A stretch of 64,000 nucleotides of DNA from Gerris lacustris (GCA_951217055.1 OX578281.1:66590043-66654042), one strand, 5' to 3'; shown: positions 22,700 to 35,129, counted from the first letter of the stretch. Program-made: numbers and translations. The notes: generated by a model from the sequence alone, not told the origin.

Positions 22700-22868
22700 A
22701 AACCGAGGTCTCCTTCTCATCATCTTCCCTTACAGATTCCATTCGGTTTTGCGAACGCCCCTTCCACCTTCTTTACCCTATTTTCTATGATTCCCACTGC
22801 ACCGCTGTCCCTTATCTACTTCTATGAAATTCCTTTGATGCTGTTCATTATCATAGTCGGTATAGCTT
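22700..22868 (+). pseudogene. Degraded Ty3/Gypsy-type reverse transcriptase fragment
   Basis: One frame reads QIPFGFANAPSTFFTLFSMI, which matches the conserved PFG-x-x-NAP-x-TF block of Ty3/Gypsy reverse transcriptases. About fifteen residues later comes SLIYFYEI, where an active enzyme would have the YxDD box, so the two catalytic aspartates are lost. No upstream finger motif, protease, RNase H or integrase is visible, and there are no flanking LTRs. It is therefore a short dead relic. The frame is only about 77 codons, and the call rests on one motif, so chance similarity is possible. Confidence 0.4.
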
Positions 22869-23600
22869 AGAATTTCATATTCAGATTATTTTTTTCTATC
22901 TCTGTTTTATTATTTTAAACTTATATTTGCATTATTTAAATATTAAAAATAATGTGGAAAGAAGCAGGTAGTTTGTCAACTTGTTTTGAAGTTACTGAAT
23001 TTTAGTGTCGAACCTCAGTATATTTTGTTTTCACTTTCTTGCGAAATAAAGTTGCTTTTACTGCCAAAAAGGAATGATTATTTAGATGATTTTTTTACGG
23101 ATTAATATAAAAAAAAGTCTGTTCTTTTATTCATGTCTCATTCAAATCAAATTTTTTCCTTTTCCTTCTGTGACTTCGACTAGTTTTTGTTGTTCAGACT
23201 TTTTTTGTAATGTGTTAAGTCTTATGTACTATAATCCTACTACTACAAACCTGTTTCTCTCTCAGTCATTGTGGTAACACACATATATTTTAAGCTGTTC
23301 CGTATTCAGCCTTCATTGTTTAACCACGTTTTTATTTTTTTTAGTGTTTAAAATTGTTTCACTTAAATTTACCGGAATGCGTGTAACATTTTCAATGAAC
23401 ATTTCTTAAATTGAAAGTGGTTTTTATTAATCGTTATTTGTATAATAAATAATTATGCTGTATAGATTAAACTCAAAGAGAATAATAGATAAGTTAACTG
23501 TCGAAATATGTAATACATTAGATATATTAGTAATTGTGTTGTACTTATGATAATAGACACTTTCTTATTGTAGAGTTTCAGTTTAGAGCAAAATTTAACA
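22869..23600. other. Unique AT-rich stretch
   Basis: No feature supported. Confidence 0.5.
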
Positions 23601-23614
23601 ATACTAACTCATAA

Positions 23615-24510
23615 TGGAGTTATAGATCTTCTAGTCAATACTATAAGATCTAGAACTCTATTATGAGATCTTCCAGTCAATACAAGATCTAGAACACTAT
23701 TGTCAGATCTTCCAGTCAAGACTATAAGATCTAGAACTCTATTATGAGATCTTCCGGTCAATACTATAAGATCTAGAACTCCATTATGAGATCTTCCTGT
23801 CAATACTAAAAGATCTAGAACACTATTATCAGATCTTCCAGTCAGTACTATGAGATCTAGAACACTATTATCAGATCTTCCAGTCAGTACTATGAGATCT
23901 AGAACACTATTTTCAGATCTTCCAGTCAAGACTATAAGATCTAGAACTCTATTATGAGATCTTCCTGTCAATACTAAAAGATCTAGAACTCTATTATGAG
24001 ATCTTTCAGTCAATAAATGATCCAGAACACTATTATCACATCTTCTAGTCAAGACTATAAGATCTAGAACTCTATTATGAGATCTTCCGGTCCATACCAT
24101 AAGATCTAGAACTCTATTATGAGATCTTCCAGTCAATACAAGATCTAGAACACTATTATGAGATCTTCCAGTCAAGACTATAAGATCTAGAACTCTATTA
24201 TTAGATCTTCCGGTCAATACCATAAGATCTAGAACTTTATTATGAGATCTTCCGGTCGATACCATAAGATCTAGAACTTTATTATGAGATCTTCCGGTCA
24301 ATACTATAAGATCTAGAACTTTATTATGAGATCTTCCGGTCAATACTATAAGATCTAGAACTTTATTATGAGATCTTCCGGTCAATACCACAAGATCTAG
24401 AACTTTTCTATGAAATCTTCCGGTCAATACTATAAGATCTAGAACTTTATTATGAGATCTTCCGGTCAATACTATAAGATCTAGTACTCCATTATGAGAT
24501 CTTCCGGTAA
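23615..24510 (-). repeat. 42-bp minisatellite open on the minus strand
   Basis: About 21 units, each with AGATCTAGAAC and GAGATCTTCC (overlapping AGATCT and TCTAGA palindromes). Most units are 42 bp and some 39 bp, so every length change is a multiple of three. The minus strand is open for 286 codons as a 14-residue repeat (V-L-T-G-R-S-H-N-K-V-L-D-L-I with variants). No promoter, splice site or non-repeat coding flank is visible. Units at the high-coordinate end are more alike than those at the low end. Confidence 0.9.
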
Positions 24511-25588
24511 TAACTGCGTCATAGTGGATGCATAATGCATGTTCCTACGCTTCATATGCTATATCTTCAGGGGTGAATAAATTTTTCTAATAATAGCAGT
24601 TTACATTGTTACTATAAGATCAGACAAACACGTATCTCACTAAAAATGCTACTAACGTCGAAACGTCGGAACATATTATCTATGACTAGGTGACCACCGG
24701 AAAACTTAGAACTCTATAATGAGATTAACCGTGCTGAAGTCTTGCATTAAGATTATAAATACTAACTCAGTTAAACCTTCCCGTGTATCTTAATTGAATT
24801 TAAATTCTTATTGGATGTTACACTCCTATGTGAGTGCATTGTCCACGTGAGCAGGTGAGCATGTTTACAACTTGCCTTGTCTGTCCGTATTTACTAATTT
24901 GTATTCATATGGAAAGTTCGACTTATTTAGATCAAGTTAAACAAGATAAGTTTACTCTTTCATTATTTTTAGCTAAGTGTATAATGTTTAGTTTAAGTTG
25001 ATATCTGATAAAACTTTCTTTTTTTTTTTTTACATCAGATGAATCTTAATCAGATTTTGATTAAGATTTATGTCAAACTGTGATGCATCGTCCACGTGAG
25101 CAGTGTTTTATGGCAGCTTTATTTGTTTGTCAATGTTTATTAATTAGTATTTTATGTAGAAAGTGCATTTTTACTAAGGCTTCAGTCGAGATTAACCTAG
25201 ATTCAGAAGATGGAATTAGGCTAACAGATCTTGTCTGCCATTCAGTTGTCGGCTTTACGTCTCTTGACTGAGCTCCTGTATTCTCTTTTCCATATTATAT
25301 TATTATGTGTTTACTTTCTTTCTACGGGAAAATGGATTATTTAATTAATTTAATAAATTTGTGAGAAACAAAATTGATGTCATTACATTCCTTTTAAAGT
25401 TGTAACTTTTTATAGCCGTAAGTTCATCTTTAATGTCTTAATTCCATTATTTAATTTAGTAGTATTTAGTTAGTACGGTTTATGCTTCTCTGTACTTTAC
25501 TCGTATCTTTTAGCATAATTTGACAATTCCCACTCTGCTTTTATGTGTACACCTGTCTTTTTTTGACTCATTTTACTTTTTATTATTA
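24511..25588. other. Unique stretch with a short direct duplication
   Basis: About 80 bases around GTCCACGTGAGCAG at 24,839 are repeated in diverged form at 25,088. A degenerate hammerhead-like string lies at 24,640-24,669. No gene supported. Confidence 0.5.
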
Positions 25589-26285
25589 CTTCGTTTTTAT
25601 TAGCTTACTTTCTTGTTTGTTTGTCCAGTACAAATCTTGCAATCGATTTTTAACTAACTTCCCGAGTAGCTAGACATTTGAAACTTTTAGAATAGCTCAG
25701 AACACAATGAAATTGCATAATTTTAATATTTTTAGCCATCTTTCAGTAGAATTTAATTCGATTTCAGCATTTTGCTGTATGGAAGTTAGTTCGGAAAAAA
25801 TCCATAAGTTATTTTATTTGTTTTGACATGAGCCATGTTTACGATCTTCATTTTTACGGGTTTCAAATTTGTGATTTTTAATAAGAGGTAAACATTGAAT
25901 GACAGTGAAACAGGAAAAGTAAACGAAGAAATAAATTAATTAACGTGTGACAACGTGGTTTGTTTACATTTGTTGTTCTAGGCATCGGTTTAATTTTTCG
26001 ACATCTGTACTTCTTTACTTGTACTCATTTTTCTTCTCTTACCGTCCCCTACAAGGGGGCATATCGATGGCACGGTTTAGATTCGGTGTTGGCGAGATCC
26101 GTTGTAAAAAGATTTGTCCTTTTATAGGTTTAAGATCAGCTCTCTAGATGGTTGTCATTTATGTGAAGTAATTCGAAACTTTTTTTTTTATAACAATAAC
26201 AATTATATTTATCAACATTACATATGATTCAACAGAAAATTTAAAAACGTAGTATATAAAAAGTTCTTTTTATCTTGTAATTATT
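25589..26285 (+). mobile_element. Family G element G3
   Basis: Full-length copy from CGTTTTTATTAGCTTAC with (GTTT)n to AAAAACGTAGTATATAAAAAG and the TTCTTTTTATCTTG end. Carries the long middle segment (GACATCTGTACTTCTTTAC) shared with G1. Confidence 0.85.
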
Positions 26286-26665
26286 AACTTATTATTTTAA
26301 TGAAAAAATTCACTTTTTTGGTTTTAAATAAGTATATGTTGCCATCTCCCTAGAAAAGGTGAAGATAGGAAAGACAAATATAATTTTTATTTTATAAATT
26401 TCGTTAAAGTATGGTATTTAGCATTCAATTATTGTAATCTATTAACATGGTATTCTTTCGAAATGTGCAAAACATGTGGTCACCAAAGCTGAGTACATGC
26501 ATTATTTCGTAAAAAGGAAAATAAATATATATAATTTTTTTTTTTTTTTTTTTTTTTTTAACTTTATGCAATCTTTGACCTCTACTTTAATATATGTACA
26601 TATTTTTAATTAATCTTGGGTTAATAATTAAGTATTGAAGTTAGATTATTATTTTTACTTTTTCT
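26286..26665. other. AT-rich spacer with poly-T run
   Basis: A T run of about 32 bases at 26,529-26,560; otherwise featureless. Confidence 0.5.
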
Positions 26666-27241
26666 TTCCAAGCTTACCGAAGGTAACAGAAGCTATGTGA
26701 TCGTTCTGAAGTACGAAAATTTTTTATTTTTCCGATTTCCAAAATTTCTAGACAGAAATCCGTTTCAGACATCAGAGAACATTTTTGGTCCCTTATCGGT
26801 CTGTCTGTCGCTCAATTTTGTGCGAACCAACATATCTTAAAAACTACACGTCCGATTTTAATGACATTTTGATGGTAGGTCATAATTAACCCATTGTTGC
26901 TCAGCATATAAGTTTCAACCTTTTGCACCTGTTTGATTCTCTTCCACATGTGCACTAACACACATTTATTTACACCTATATCTTTAAAAGTACTCATCTG
27001 ATGATTTGTCAAAAGTATAGCCCGCAGAAAATCCCAGATTAATTTCAACCGTCTATACGCTCTTTAAATTTTGCTAAATTGATACTTTAATTCATCTAAA
27101 AAATCAAAACAATTATGACAGATTTAAAAAAAGAGGGAAAATGAAAATAATTTTGACAATAAAAGGTTGTAAAAACATTAAATCATTAGAGTGATATAGG
27201 ACGTGAGGAAGCAATGTGCCACACTAATTGGCAGACTATTT
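26666..27241 (+). mobile_element. Family A element A8
   Basis: From AGCTTACCGAAGGTAACAG to GCCACACTAATTGGCAGAC. Near full length. Confidence 0.85.
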
Positions 27242-27845
27242 ATTATTATTTTTATTGTTATTATTATTTATTTATTTATTTATTATTATTATTATCGTCA
27301 TCTAGATATATAGTCTTGCCCTCCCTTGTAATGACACTATAGAAATTAGTAATTCGACTATCTTATCGATATTTTCTTATCTTATGATTATTTTTTGTTG
27401 TTATATTTATGTAGCATTACATACCTACTATACTGATGGATGAGAGTTATATTATTTATAGAATTGGTCATTGTTGCAAATATACTAAATGATAAATATT
27501 CTTTTCCGTTATGTTTATGTTTGTGGAACAAACTGTTATAAAGTTAATACCTAACTCATTATAGTCTAAACGTTGTTACAAATAATTAGTAAGTAAACTC
27601 GCAGATTATGCTGACAAAATATGAGTCGTGCAGTGAAACTTGGAAGTAATTAGTTTTCGATAACGTGATTTTCGTCTTCGTCGGCAAAAACCGTAAAGGT
27701 ATTTCTTTAATTAAAGCTATACTATCCTGCTAAGCAGTTTGCAACCGATGGTTTAGTATAACATCATAACATATTAAGCGTTTATAACTCTTATTAACCA
27801 ATAAAAAAAAATATATAAAAGTCCAGTCATGCACCATGACTTAAT
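27242..27845. other. AT-rich stretch
   Basis: TTA-rich low complexity at 27,240-27,296, then unique DNA. No gene supported. Confidence 0.5.
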
Positions 27846-28425
27846 GAGCGAATTTTCAAAGAAATCTGCGCTTTATTGGCTTATGATAATATAGGAAAAT
27901 TTTGGTTTAGAATTTGCTCGGGGGAAAAAAAAAATTGGTACACAGGGGTACGGGGTACAAAAGTCAAAATAGTATTTACCCTTCAAGATGCATGTCGTTG
28001 GAAAGCTCTTTAAGAGTACAGTAATTGTTGTTATTTACACTTTTATCATATTTTCACATAAAAGGGGGGTAAAATGGAAAAAACACGTTTTTTGACCCTA
28101 TATGGTCAAAATTTGACCCCTAAATGGACTCCAAAAATTCTGGCCAGCGAACTCATCCTTTCTTTTGATATTATTGACATTTTAAAATTTGTTTGAAATT
28201 TTTAAGTGCATCCCAAGGGGAGATATCGTCTGGAGTGACACATATATACATATATACATACATATATACATACATACATAAAAAAAAGTGTTAAATTTCA
28301 GGAATCGATTCAGAATGGTCTAAAACGGATTTCCATGGAAAAATTTTTCAAAAATTCGCATTACAAAAATTTTGAAGCCATTGCAATAGCGTAATTTTCT
28401 TTGAAAATTCGCTAAAAGAAATAAA
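27846..28425. mobile_element. Element with ~19-bp inverted ends and H-type core
   Basis: Ends AGCGAATTTTCAAAGAAA (27,848) and TTTCTTTGAAAATTCGCT (28,407) are perfect inverted repeats. Inside, GATGCATGTCGTTGGAAAGC matches family H, followed by a TACA-rich microsatellite at 28,238-28,281. The core is shared with H, but the ends differ. Confidence 0.7.
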
Positions 28426-28538
28426 TATTTTGTCAATTATTATTTGTGCTTGGATGCAAATTTTGATCTTTGTAAAATTCTCTTTGCTTTGCTGTTAAGT
28501 TGTAATTTTATGTATAGGGAAGTGTAAACTAAATAATT

Positions 28539-29157
28539 TCAAGATAAAAATAACTTTTTATATACTACGTTTTTAAATGTTCTGTTGAATCGTATGTAAT
28601 GTTGATAATATAATTGTTATTGTTAAATAATATATAATGTTAGTGAAAAAAAAAAAAAAAAAGTTCCGAATTTATTTACTTCACATCACATAAATGACAA
28701 CTATCTAAAGAGCTGATCTTAAACATATAAAAGGATAAATCTTTGTACAACGGATCTCCCCAACACCAAATCTAAACCGTGCCATCGATATATTTGAAAT
28801 AATATAATCGATAAATAATATAATCGATATTTCCAGTTTTGCTCTCATTCAATGTTTATCTATCACAAATTTGAGACCCGTCAAAATGAAAATTGCGTTA
28901 ATATTGGATATGGCAAACAAATAAAATAACTTGCTGATTTTTTCCGAACTAACTTTCCGCACAGCAAAATTTGCTGAAAACTAATTAAATTCTGCTGAAA
29001 GATGGCCAAAAGTATTAAAATAATGCATTGTCATCGTGTTCTGAGCTATGCTAAAAGTTTCAAATGTCTAGCTATTCGGAAGTTAGTTAGAAATTGCCAG
29101 ATTTGTATCGGACAAACAAACAAACAAGAATGCAAGCTAATAAAAACGTAGTAAAAA
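28539..29157 (-). mobile_element. Family G element G4
   Basis: Minus-strand copy from the 3' hairpin (AAGATAAAAATAACTTTTTA) to the start TAATAAAAACGTAGTAAAA. Has the short middle segment with the palindromic ATCGATATATT like G2. Confidence 0.85.
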
Positions 29158-29199
29158 TAAGTATAGTTTTACTACGTAACATAAGTAACCCCTGTTTAA

Positions 29200-29310
29200 T
29201 TGATGGCACCCCTACTTTTAACTCATCATGGTTTTCTATTTTTTCAATATCCTATACATATTTATCACTATACGCTCGCTTCAATAGTATAGAGCCATGC
29301 GATGCCTAGT
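29200..29310 (+). mobile_element. Family K 3'-end fragment K2
   Basis: Matches the last 110 bases of K1, ending GAGCCATGCGATGCCTAGT. Confidence 0.75.
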
Positions 29311-29320
29311 AGTTATTTAA

Positions 29321-29378
29321 GAAGTCATTTATATTCTTAAACAAACATAGTGGAGTAACAATCTAAAGAAGTACCCAA
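29321..29378. mobile_element. Terminal fragment of 8-bp-TSD element M
   Basis: Matches the right end of M2: GGAGTAACAATCTAAAGAAG followed by TACC. Confidence 0.75.
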
Positions 29379-29451
29379 ACTCCTGCTTTAAATAGAGTTG
29401 CTACTTTAAACATTTTATTTTTTCGTAGTATCGCTAAAAATTCAAATAATT

Positions 29452-30200
29452 GAAGCGAGCTTAAGCGAGCTTCTTACATTCAACAAACTATGCATCTTGT
29501 CTGTCTGTCTGTCTGTCAGTAAAGTTCGCAGTAAAGTACGCGTGTGACGATAACTTGAGTAAAAGTTAACCGATTTAGTTGAAATTCGGTATACATGATC
29601 CTCTTACTAATACTCAGGCTAAGTTCGTTGGACAGCGTGTACGTCCAAGAGTTCGCGCACAACGCTCGCGTAAACAAGAGGTTCAAAAATTAAATTGGAA
29701 TTTCAGGACGTGAAAAGATTCTATCACCATCTATTCGATGAGACAAACATTTTTTGCAAATAACATTTTTTAGTAAAACCAACAGCGACACCGCTATGAA
29801 TTAAAAAAAGATCGCTAAAACTATTAAAGCGGACCTAAACGTTTAGAATAGAGAAAACAACCTTTTTTTCCGATATCTTACGTTCTAACGTAACGTTTTT
29901 TATAAAACTTCATTGACAACATCTAATGCACAATTGAAACAGGCATGCAAAATTTCAATTTGATACATGCAGTAGTTTTTTTGTAGCAAAGAGATACATT
30001 TTATAATAATTGAAAAGGAGATGTGTGGTTAGAGGAATAGTAAGAATGCGGGGTGGTTCCCTTACTACAAGACGCTGTACTACTACTATACCCATTATCT
30101 ATCAACTCTTCATGATTCATGATTATCTATTTTTTCAATTATCAATACATATTTATTACTATAGGCTCGCTTCAATGATAGAGCCACGCGATGCCTAGTC
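29452..30200 (+). mobile_element. Family K element K1, full length
   Basis: The 5' hairpin GAAGC-GAGCTTAAGCGA-GCTTC is at 29,452-29,473, with a (GTCT)n tract at 29,499-29,518 and the shared core GACGATAACTTGAGTAAAAG. The 3' hairpin GGCTC...GAGCC contains GCTCGCTTC, the inverted start, and then the end GATGCCTAGT. The best reference copy of this family here. Confidence 0.85.
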
Positions 30201-31073
30201 TAGTTCTTTTTAAGTTCTACCAACAAATTATGATGCACTAATATAATTAATTCGTTCGACACACTTATTAATTTGTGTCTGTCTGTACTACGTATTCATT
30301 ACTCTATATTTTTTTTTCTGTCGTCAAAGAACTATTGTATTAAACCAACTAGTAATTTAACTATTTAAACCAAGCTGTTTCTCATGCCGTACCTTGTCAT
30401 TTGTGTCAAAGCTATTTTACATTCCTCTTTGTTCAAATTATTCTCCCTTCTTTTTTTTAGCCTCGTATAAAAATGCAGTCATTCTTTAAATTACTTTTAT
30501 CTTCTGCATTGTATAAATTATTCTACTGTTGTCTTGTGACTTTATTTAGAAATGAATGTTTTGTATTTTATTGTTTTGTTTTATTTTATTTTATTTTTTT
30601 AAAAAAATCTATGTCATTGTATGGTTTTCTTTAAAAAAAATAATAAAATAAGCTCTTAATTTATTGAATTTCCCGAAGTTAAATAATTAGTTTAATTTCG
30701 TCATTCAGTTTAATTCTAACTCTACTAAAACAAAAAAAGTAATTAAGAACTTGACAAAATTACGTCTTCAAGATGTTTTATTGTAGTTTAGTCCTTGGAA
30801 AATAACAAAGTTAATTAATGGATAAAAGAATTTATGGTGTTAGTTCTAATTTTTAGTTAAGACTTTATTTATTACTTTGAAAAAAAACAAAAAAAAAAAA
30901 AAAAAACATGATGTTAAAGTTAATTAAAATAAAAAGTAGAACTATGTTATATTATTAAAACTAAAATAAATCTACAACATAAAATGTACAAATAAAATGT
31001 CCATGAGCAACTGATGACATAAATAAAGATACATTTGATCATTGGCCCTGAAATCCTAATTCTAGTATTATTG
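30201..31073. other. AT-rich unique stretch
   Basis: Includes a poly-A run at about 30,885-30,906. No gene supported. Confidence 0.5.
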
Positions 31074-31430
31074 GAGCTGAGCGAAGCGAAGCTCTTATAC
31101 TACACTTTGCATTTGGTTGGACACAAAGTCCTCCTGAAAGGCTGAACCGATCCGCACAAAATTCGGCACGGTGTTAGTGACCAACCACAAGAAGGTATAA
31201 ATCTGAAATGGTCCAAATTGGTACACAGGAGTACAGGGTACGGGGTACAAAAGTTTACTTCTGAACGGCTGAACCGATCCGCAAAAATTTCGGAGGGTTC
31301 AGTTGGTATCATTGGCAAAAAGTCTAGTATAAAGCAGATAGTCACATCTTCTGCTTTTAAAAAGGTTTGAGCGGAAGATTTATTAAGAGTTTTGTACCAC
31401 AGCCGCGCGGAACTGTAATACTTCATTTAG
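31074..31430 (+). mobile_element. Family H element H2
   Basis: Hairpin GAGC-TGAGCGAAGCGAA-GCTC, then the same opening as H1 (ACACTTTGCATTTGGTTGG, GGCTGAACCGATCCGCAC). The ACCGATCCGCA word occurs a second time at about 31,272, so part of it is internally duplicated. Confidence 0.75.
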
Positions 31431-31444
31431 TCAACTTTTCATGA

Positions 31445-31600
31445 ATGACAACGGGTACCCCCTCGTGGTTCTTACGACTGCCCAAGACATCGGGTCCCCC
31501 CTCGTAGTTTTTAACTGCCCAAGACAACGGGTCCCCCCTCGTGGTTCTTACGACAGCCCAAGACAATGGGTCCCCCCTTGTGTGTGGAACTGTTCTACAG
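31445..31600. repeat. Short GC-rich tandem repeat, 3-4 units of 36-60 bp
   Basis: Units carry CGGGT(C/A)CCCCCTCGTGG and CTGCCCAAGACA. Open on both strands, but no protein is recognised. Confidence 0.8.
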
Positions 31601-31610
31601 CCAGTGAAAC

Positions 31611-32362
31611 ACTGTTCTTCCACTGTCCACTGGAGCTTTGTTCTTAGCAGTGCAGCTAGTTTCAGCTGTATTTAAGCTGATTCCTGCTACCACCTGACTC
31701 AATCTCTCCAACGCTATTATGAAAAGTATTCCACTATTTCACCTCAATCTGGACTATCCACTGCTCAATTTGAATACAATAGCCAATCATCTTTACAACT
31801 TGATAATTACATCTCTAACGTAAACCTAGAGAGTATTAGATCGTAAACTACGCTAAACTAATCTTAAAATATTTGGCAAGTTTATACAAAGTGTAACAAT
31901 TGAAGTTTGTTTCTCTAACAATATAACTTTATTTTATGAACTTGACTAACTATAACTACTAGTGGTAATGTTGTGTGCCGGTGGAATGAGTAGGAATAAG
32001 AAAGATAATGATAATGAGTCAGTGTGGGAGTTAAGAGTTAGATTCGACTATAAGTCAAATTTAAGATTTGAATTGAAGATGATCCCCTGGAGGTTGAAAG
32101 CTAAATTTATACAATAAAGTAACTTTTGTATGTACATACACATACGTGTCCTATTATTCCCAACCATATAACTTCATTACTTTTCTATAAATCTATAAAC
32201 TTTTAATAAGCTTATAGCTGCTAATACCAACCACAGTACTTAATATTAGAGAAGAATTAATTATAAAATTCTTTCTCCAGGAAGTGAAAGTAACACCTTG
32301 TAATTTCTTTGTTATTATAAATCAGACGAATATTTTTATAAACATATTTATCCGTAACTAAT
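31611..32362. other. Unique stretch, unrecognised
   Basis: Slightly GC-richer to about 31,800, then AT-rich. No splice-bounded exon could be supported. Confidence 0.4.
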
Positions 32363-32370
32363 TAAAGTTT

Positions 32371-32605
32371 GGCACTTCTTTAGATTGTTACTCCCCTTAT
32401 AAAGAAAACAGAAGGGAGTAAAAATCTGAAGAAGGTATACTGAATGTTCTTCTTTAGACTGTTACTACCCATATAAAAACAGAAGTGTGTTATTCCTTTG
32501 TCCCAAAGTACACTACACTAAACATCCCTTTGTCATAATAGTTATTTAGTCAAAGTCATTTATAGTCTAAATAAACATAGGGGAGTAACAATCTAACGAA
32601 GTACC
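32371..32605 (+). mobile_element. 8-bp-TSD foldback element M2
   Basis: Ends GGCACTTCTTTAGATTG and CAATCTAACGAAGTACC. A perfect 8-bp duplication TAAAGTTT (32,363-32,370 and 32,606-32,613). Contains about 1.5 copies of the palindromic unit that is expanded in M3. Confidence 0.9.
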
Positions 32606-32633
32606 TAAAGTTTTATATATTTAATAAAAAGCT

Positions 32634-33112
32634 TTCCATTTTTTCATTACGTGGACTTAAAAAATCATTTCATTACTCCTAGCTGTAAAGAAAAAAATTT
32701 TTACGTTCTAGGACGAAAAAAGTTTTTATTGTACAGCTGGCAGTTGTCAAAACTTCCGTTAGTAGCGCTGCAGTCTTTGTAGAAATGCTTAGTACGATTT
32801 AATTCCGCTAGATGTCAATGCGTTTTATTTATCTTTTCTTATAGTGTAACCTCTTTTTAAGGTTTCTTTTTTTAAATATTAAGTATGTACTAATATTTGT
32901 TATTATTATATTGATTATTTATTAATATTTAATGTTTTTTCATTTTCTGCTACCTCGGAAAAAATAGCATATGCTACGCGACTGTGAAGTGTTTTTTCTT
33001 TACCTTGGCAGTATTTACTGTCTCGCTTCCCTCGACAGTAATGTACATGTAATTGCCGCGGTAAAGAAAAAACTCACTTCACAGCCTATTAACATAATAT
33101 ACTATTTTATCT
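32634..33112 (-). mobile_element. Family D element D2
   Basis: Minus-strand counterpart of D1, from TTTTTTCATTACGTGGAC to CACTTCACAGCCTATTAAC. Keeps the large TTTACC..GGTAAA hairpin and CCGCTAGATGTC. Confidence 0.8.
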
Positions 33113-33878
33113 TAAATAACATAAATTTTAAAGAATTCTTTGGAAGTAATTTTCTAATGAAGATCTAGCTCAATATAAGGATTAGGAAAAATTGGCAAAA
33201 TCACAATTCTTTATCAACTTATCTTCATTTATTAAAATATATGATGGAAGAAGTCTCTTAAAGTGTCTTACTGTTGTATTTATTGTTTAGTGGTTCAATA
33301 TTGGATATATTGTAGCATGTATATCCATTTTGTTGGAGGTATTATTTGTGTGGAAAGCTATTATTTTGAGCCACGTGCTTCCTAGCTCATGTTTCCTTTA
33401 CTCAATTTAGACAAAAGGTTAGTGATGCGGACCAGAGGCTAATGTAGCTTTTAGGTGAAATAATTTTCATTCATAATGAAAATTGTATTGTGTTTTAGCC
33501 AAGAGATACTAGAGTGCATTCTCTTATGATGCTTTATTTTTAAGATCTATGTCATGCTATTAAAATTAATATCGAGCTCACCATTTGCAGTGGGAGGACC
33601 AAAGAGTTATTAGATTATTGGTGTATATGTAATTTGTCTGGGTTTGTAACTAGCGACTGCTCTGTTCAATGTGAGGATTATTTTGATAAATTAAACTGTG
33701 TGATACAAAAGTGTATGTATACTTAAACACATAACTATACTTCCCTAATCACTATATTTGGAATCCTTTATATAGCAGATAGTGCGTGTTATCTTCTATT
33801 TTTCGCTGATTTCGCCCATGAGTTTAAATAACATATTATTGCTCTAACAAATTACTTATGAATTGAGAATTTTATATT
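33113..33878. other. Unique AT-rich stretch
   Basis: No feature supported. Confidence 0.5.
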
Positions 33879-34320
33879 GCTTCCGAGCTTATCGGAGGTA
33901 ACGGAAGCTACTTGATCGTTCAGAAGATCGATTATTTTTTTGTCTCAGATTTAAAAAATTCTAAGACAGAAATCCGTTACAGACATCAGGAAACATTTTT
34001 GGTTCTCTGTCTGTCTGTCGCTCAATTTTCACGAACCAACATATCTTAAAAACCACTTGTCCGATTTTAATGAAATTTGGACAGCAGGTTTTAGTCATAA
34101 TTATAGTCTACCGTTGTTCCCATAATATCAGTTTCAACCTTCTGCGCCCTTTAAATTTTGATCAATACTTTAATTCGCATGTAAAGAATCTAAACAATTT
34201 TGACAGATATAAAATATTGAATAAATTTGACAAAAATAGGTTGTAAAAGCATAAAATCATTAAAGTTTAAGAAAAAGACGCGTGGAAGCTATGTGCCACA
34301 CTGGTTTGCAGACTATTTTT
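33879..34320 (+). mobile_element. Family A element A9
   Basis: Intact 5' hairpin (GCTTCCGAGC...GGAAGC) and 3' end. The middle is shortened by loss of the TTTGTTTCTCTTCCACATGC zone. Confidence 0.85.
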
Positions 34321-34389
34321 TTCTTATTGTTTCCAAACTTAAAAAAGACACATGGTGATCATTTTTAAAAACAATTTTTTTCTCTTCAA

Positions 34390-34965
34390 ATCCAAGATTT
34401 CATCAATGAGACGGGATATAGGTCTCTTACCTGTCTGGTTTCGGCCTGTCATCATTTCTGGTCTCTTACCTGTCTGAATTCGGCCAGTCATCATTTCTGG
34501 TCTCTTACCTGCCTGATTTCGGCCAGTCATCATTTCTGGTCTCTTACCTGTCTGAATTCGGCCAGTCATCATTTCTGGTCTCTTACCTGTCTGATTTCGG
34601 CCAGTCATCATTTCTGGTCTCTTACCTGTCTGAATTCGGCCAGTCATCATTTCTGGTCTCTTACCTGTCTGAATTCGGCCAGTCATCATTTCTGGTCTCT
34701 TACCTGTCTGATTTCGGCCAGTCATCATTTCTGGTCTCTTACCTGTCTGAATTCGGCCAGTCATCATTTCTGGTCTCTTACCTGTCTGAATTCGGCCAGT
34801 CATCATTTCTGGTCTCTTACCTGTCTGATTTCGGCCAGTCATCATTTCTGGTCTCTTACCGGTCTGATTTCGGCCAGTCATCATTTCTAGTCTTTTACCT
34901 GTCTGATTTCGACCAGACATAATTTCTGGTCTCTTACCTGTCTGATGTCGGCAGGTTATAATTTT
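34390..34965 (-). repeat. 39-bp minisatellite open on the minus strand
   Basis: About 14 units. The minus strand is open for 193 codons as M-T-G-R-(N/I)-Q-T-G-K-R-P-E-M. The N/I variants mostly follow a three-unit rhythm, suggesting a 117-bp higher-order unit. Every unit contains CAG|GTAAGAG on the minus strand, a consensus 5' splice site. No non-repeat coding flank is recognised. Confidence 0.9.
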
Positions 34966-35129
34966 TACGATCGCTCTGATGTTAAAATTAATTATTGATG
35001 ATTTGTCAAAGTTTTTCCCAAATCAATTTGAATTTTCTTCAAACAATCTAATTATTTAGTAACTCTCATATGTTGTAATCTATCTCATTGTACTTTATTT
35101 TATACTTATGTGACCAAACTTCAAGTTAT

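Noticed and set aside
23609..24469. 286-residue minus-strand open frame as a real protein
   Set aside because: It is entirely a translated 42-bp tandem array, with no non-repeat coding flank, promoter or splice signal. Kept only as an array observation.
23615..24510. CRISPR array
   Set aside because: Units are continuous tandem repeats without unique spacers, in eukaryotic-looking DNA.
34339..34920. 193-residue minus-strand open frame as a real protein
   Set aside because: Same reason: a 39-bp array without supporting gene structure.
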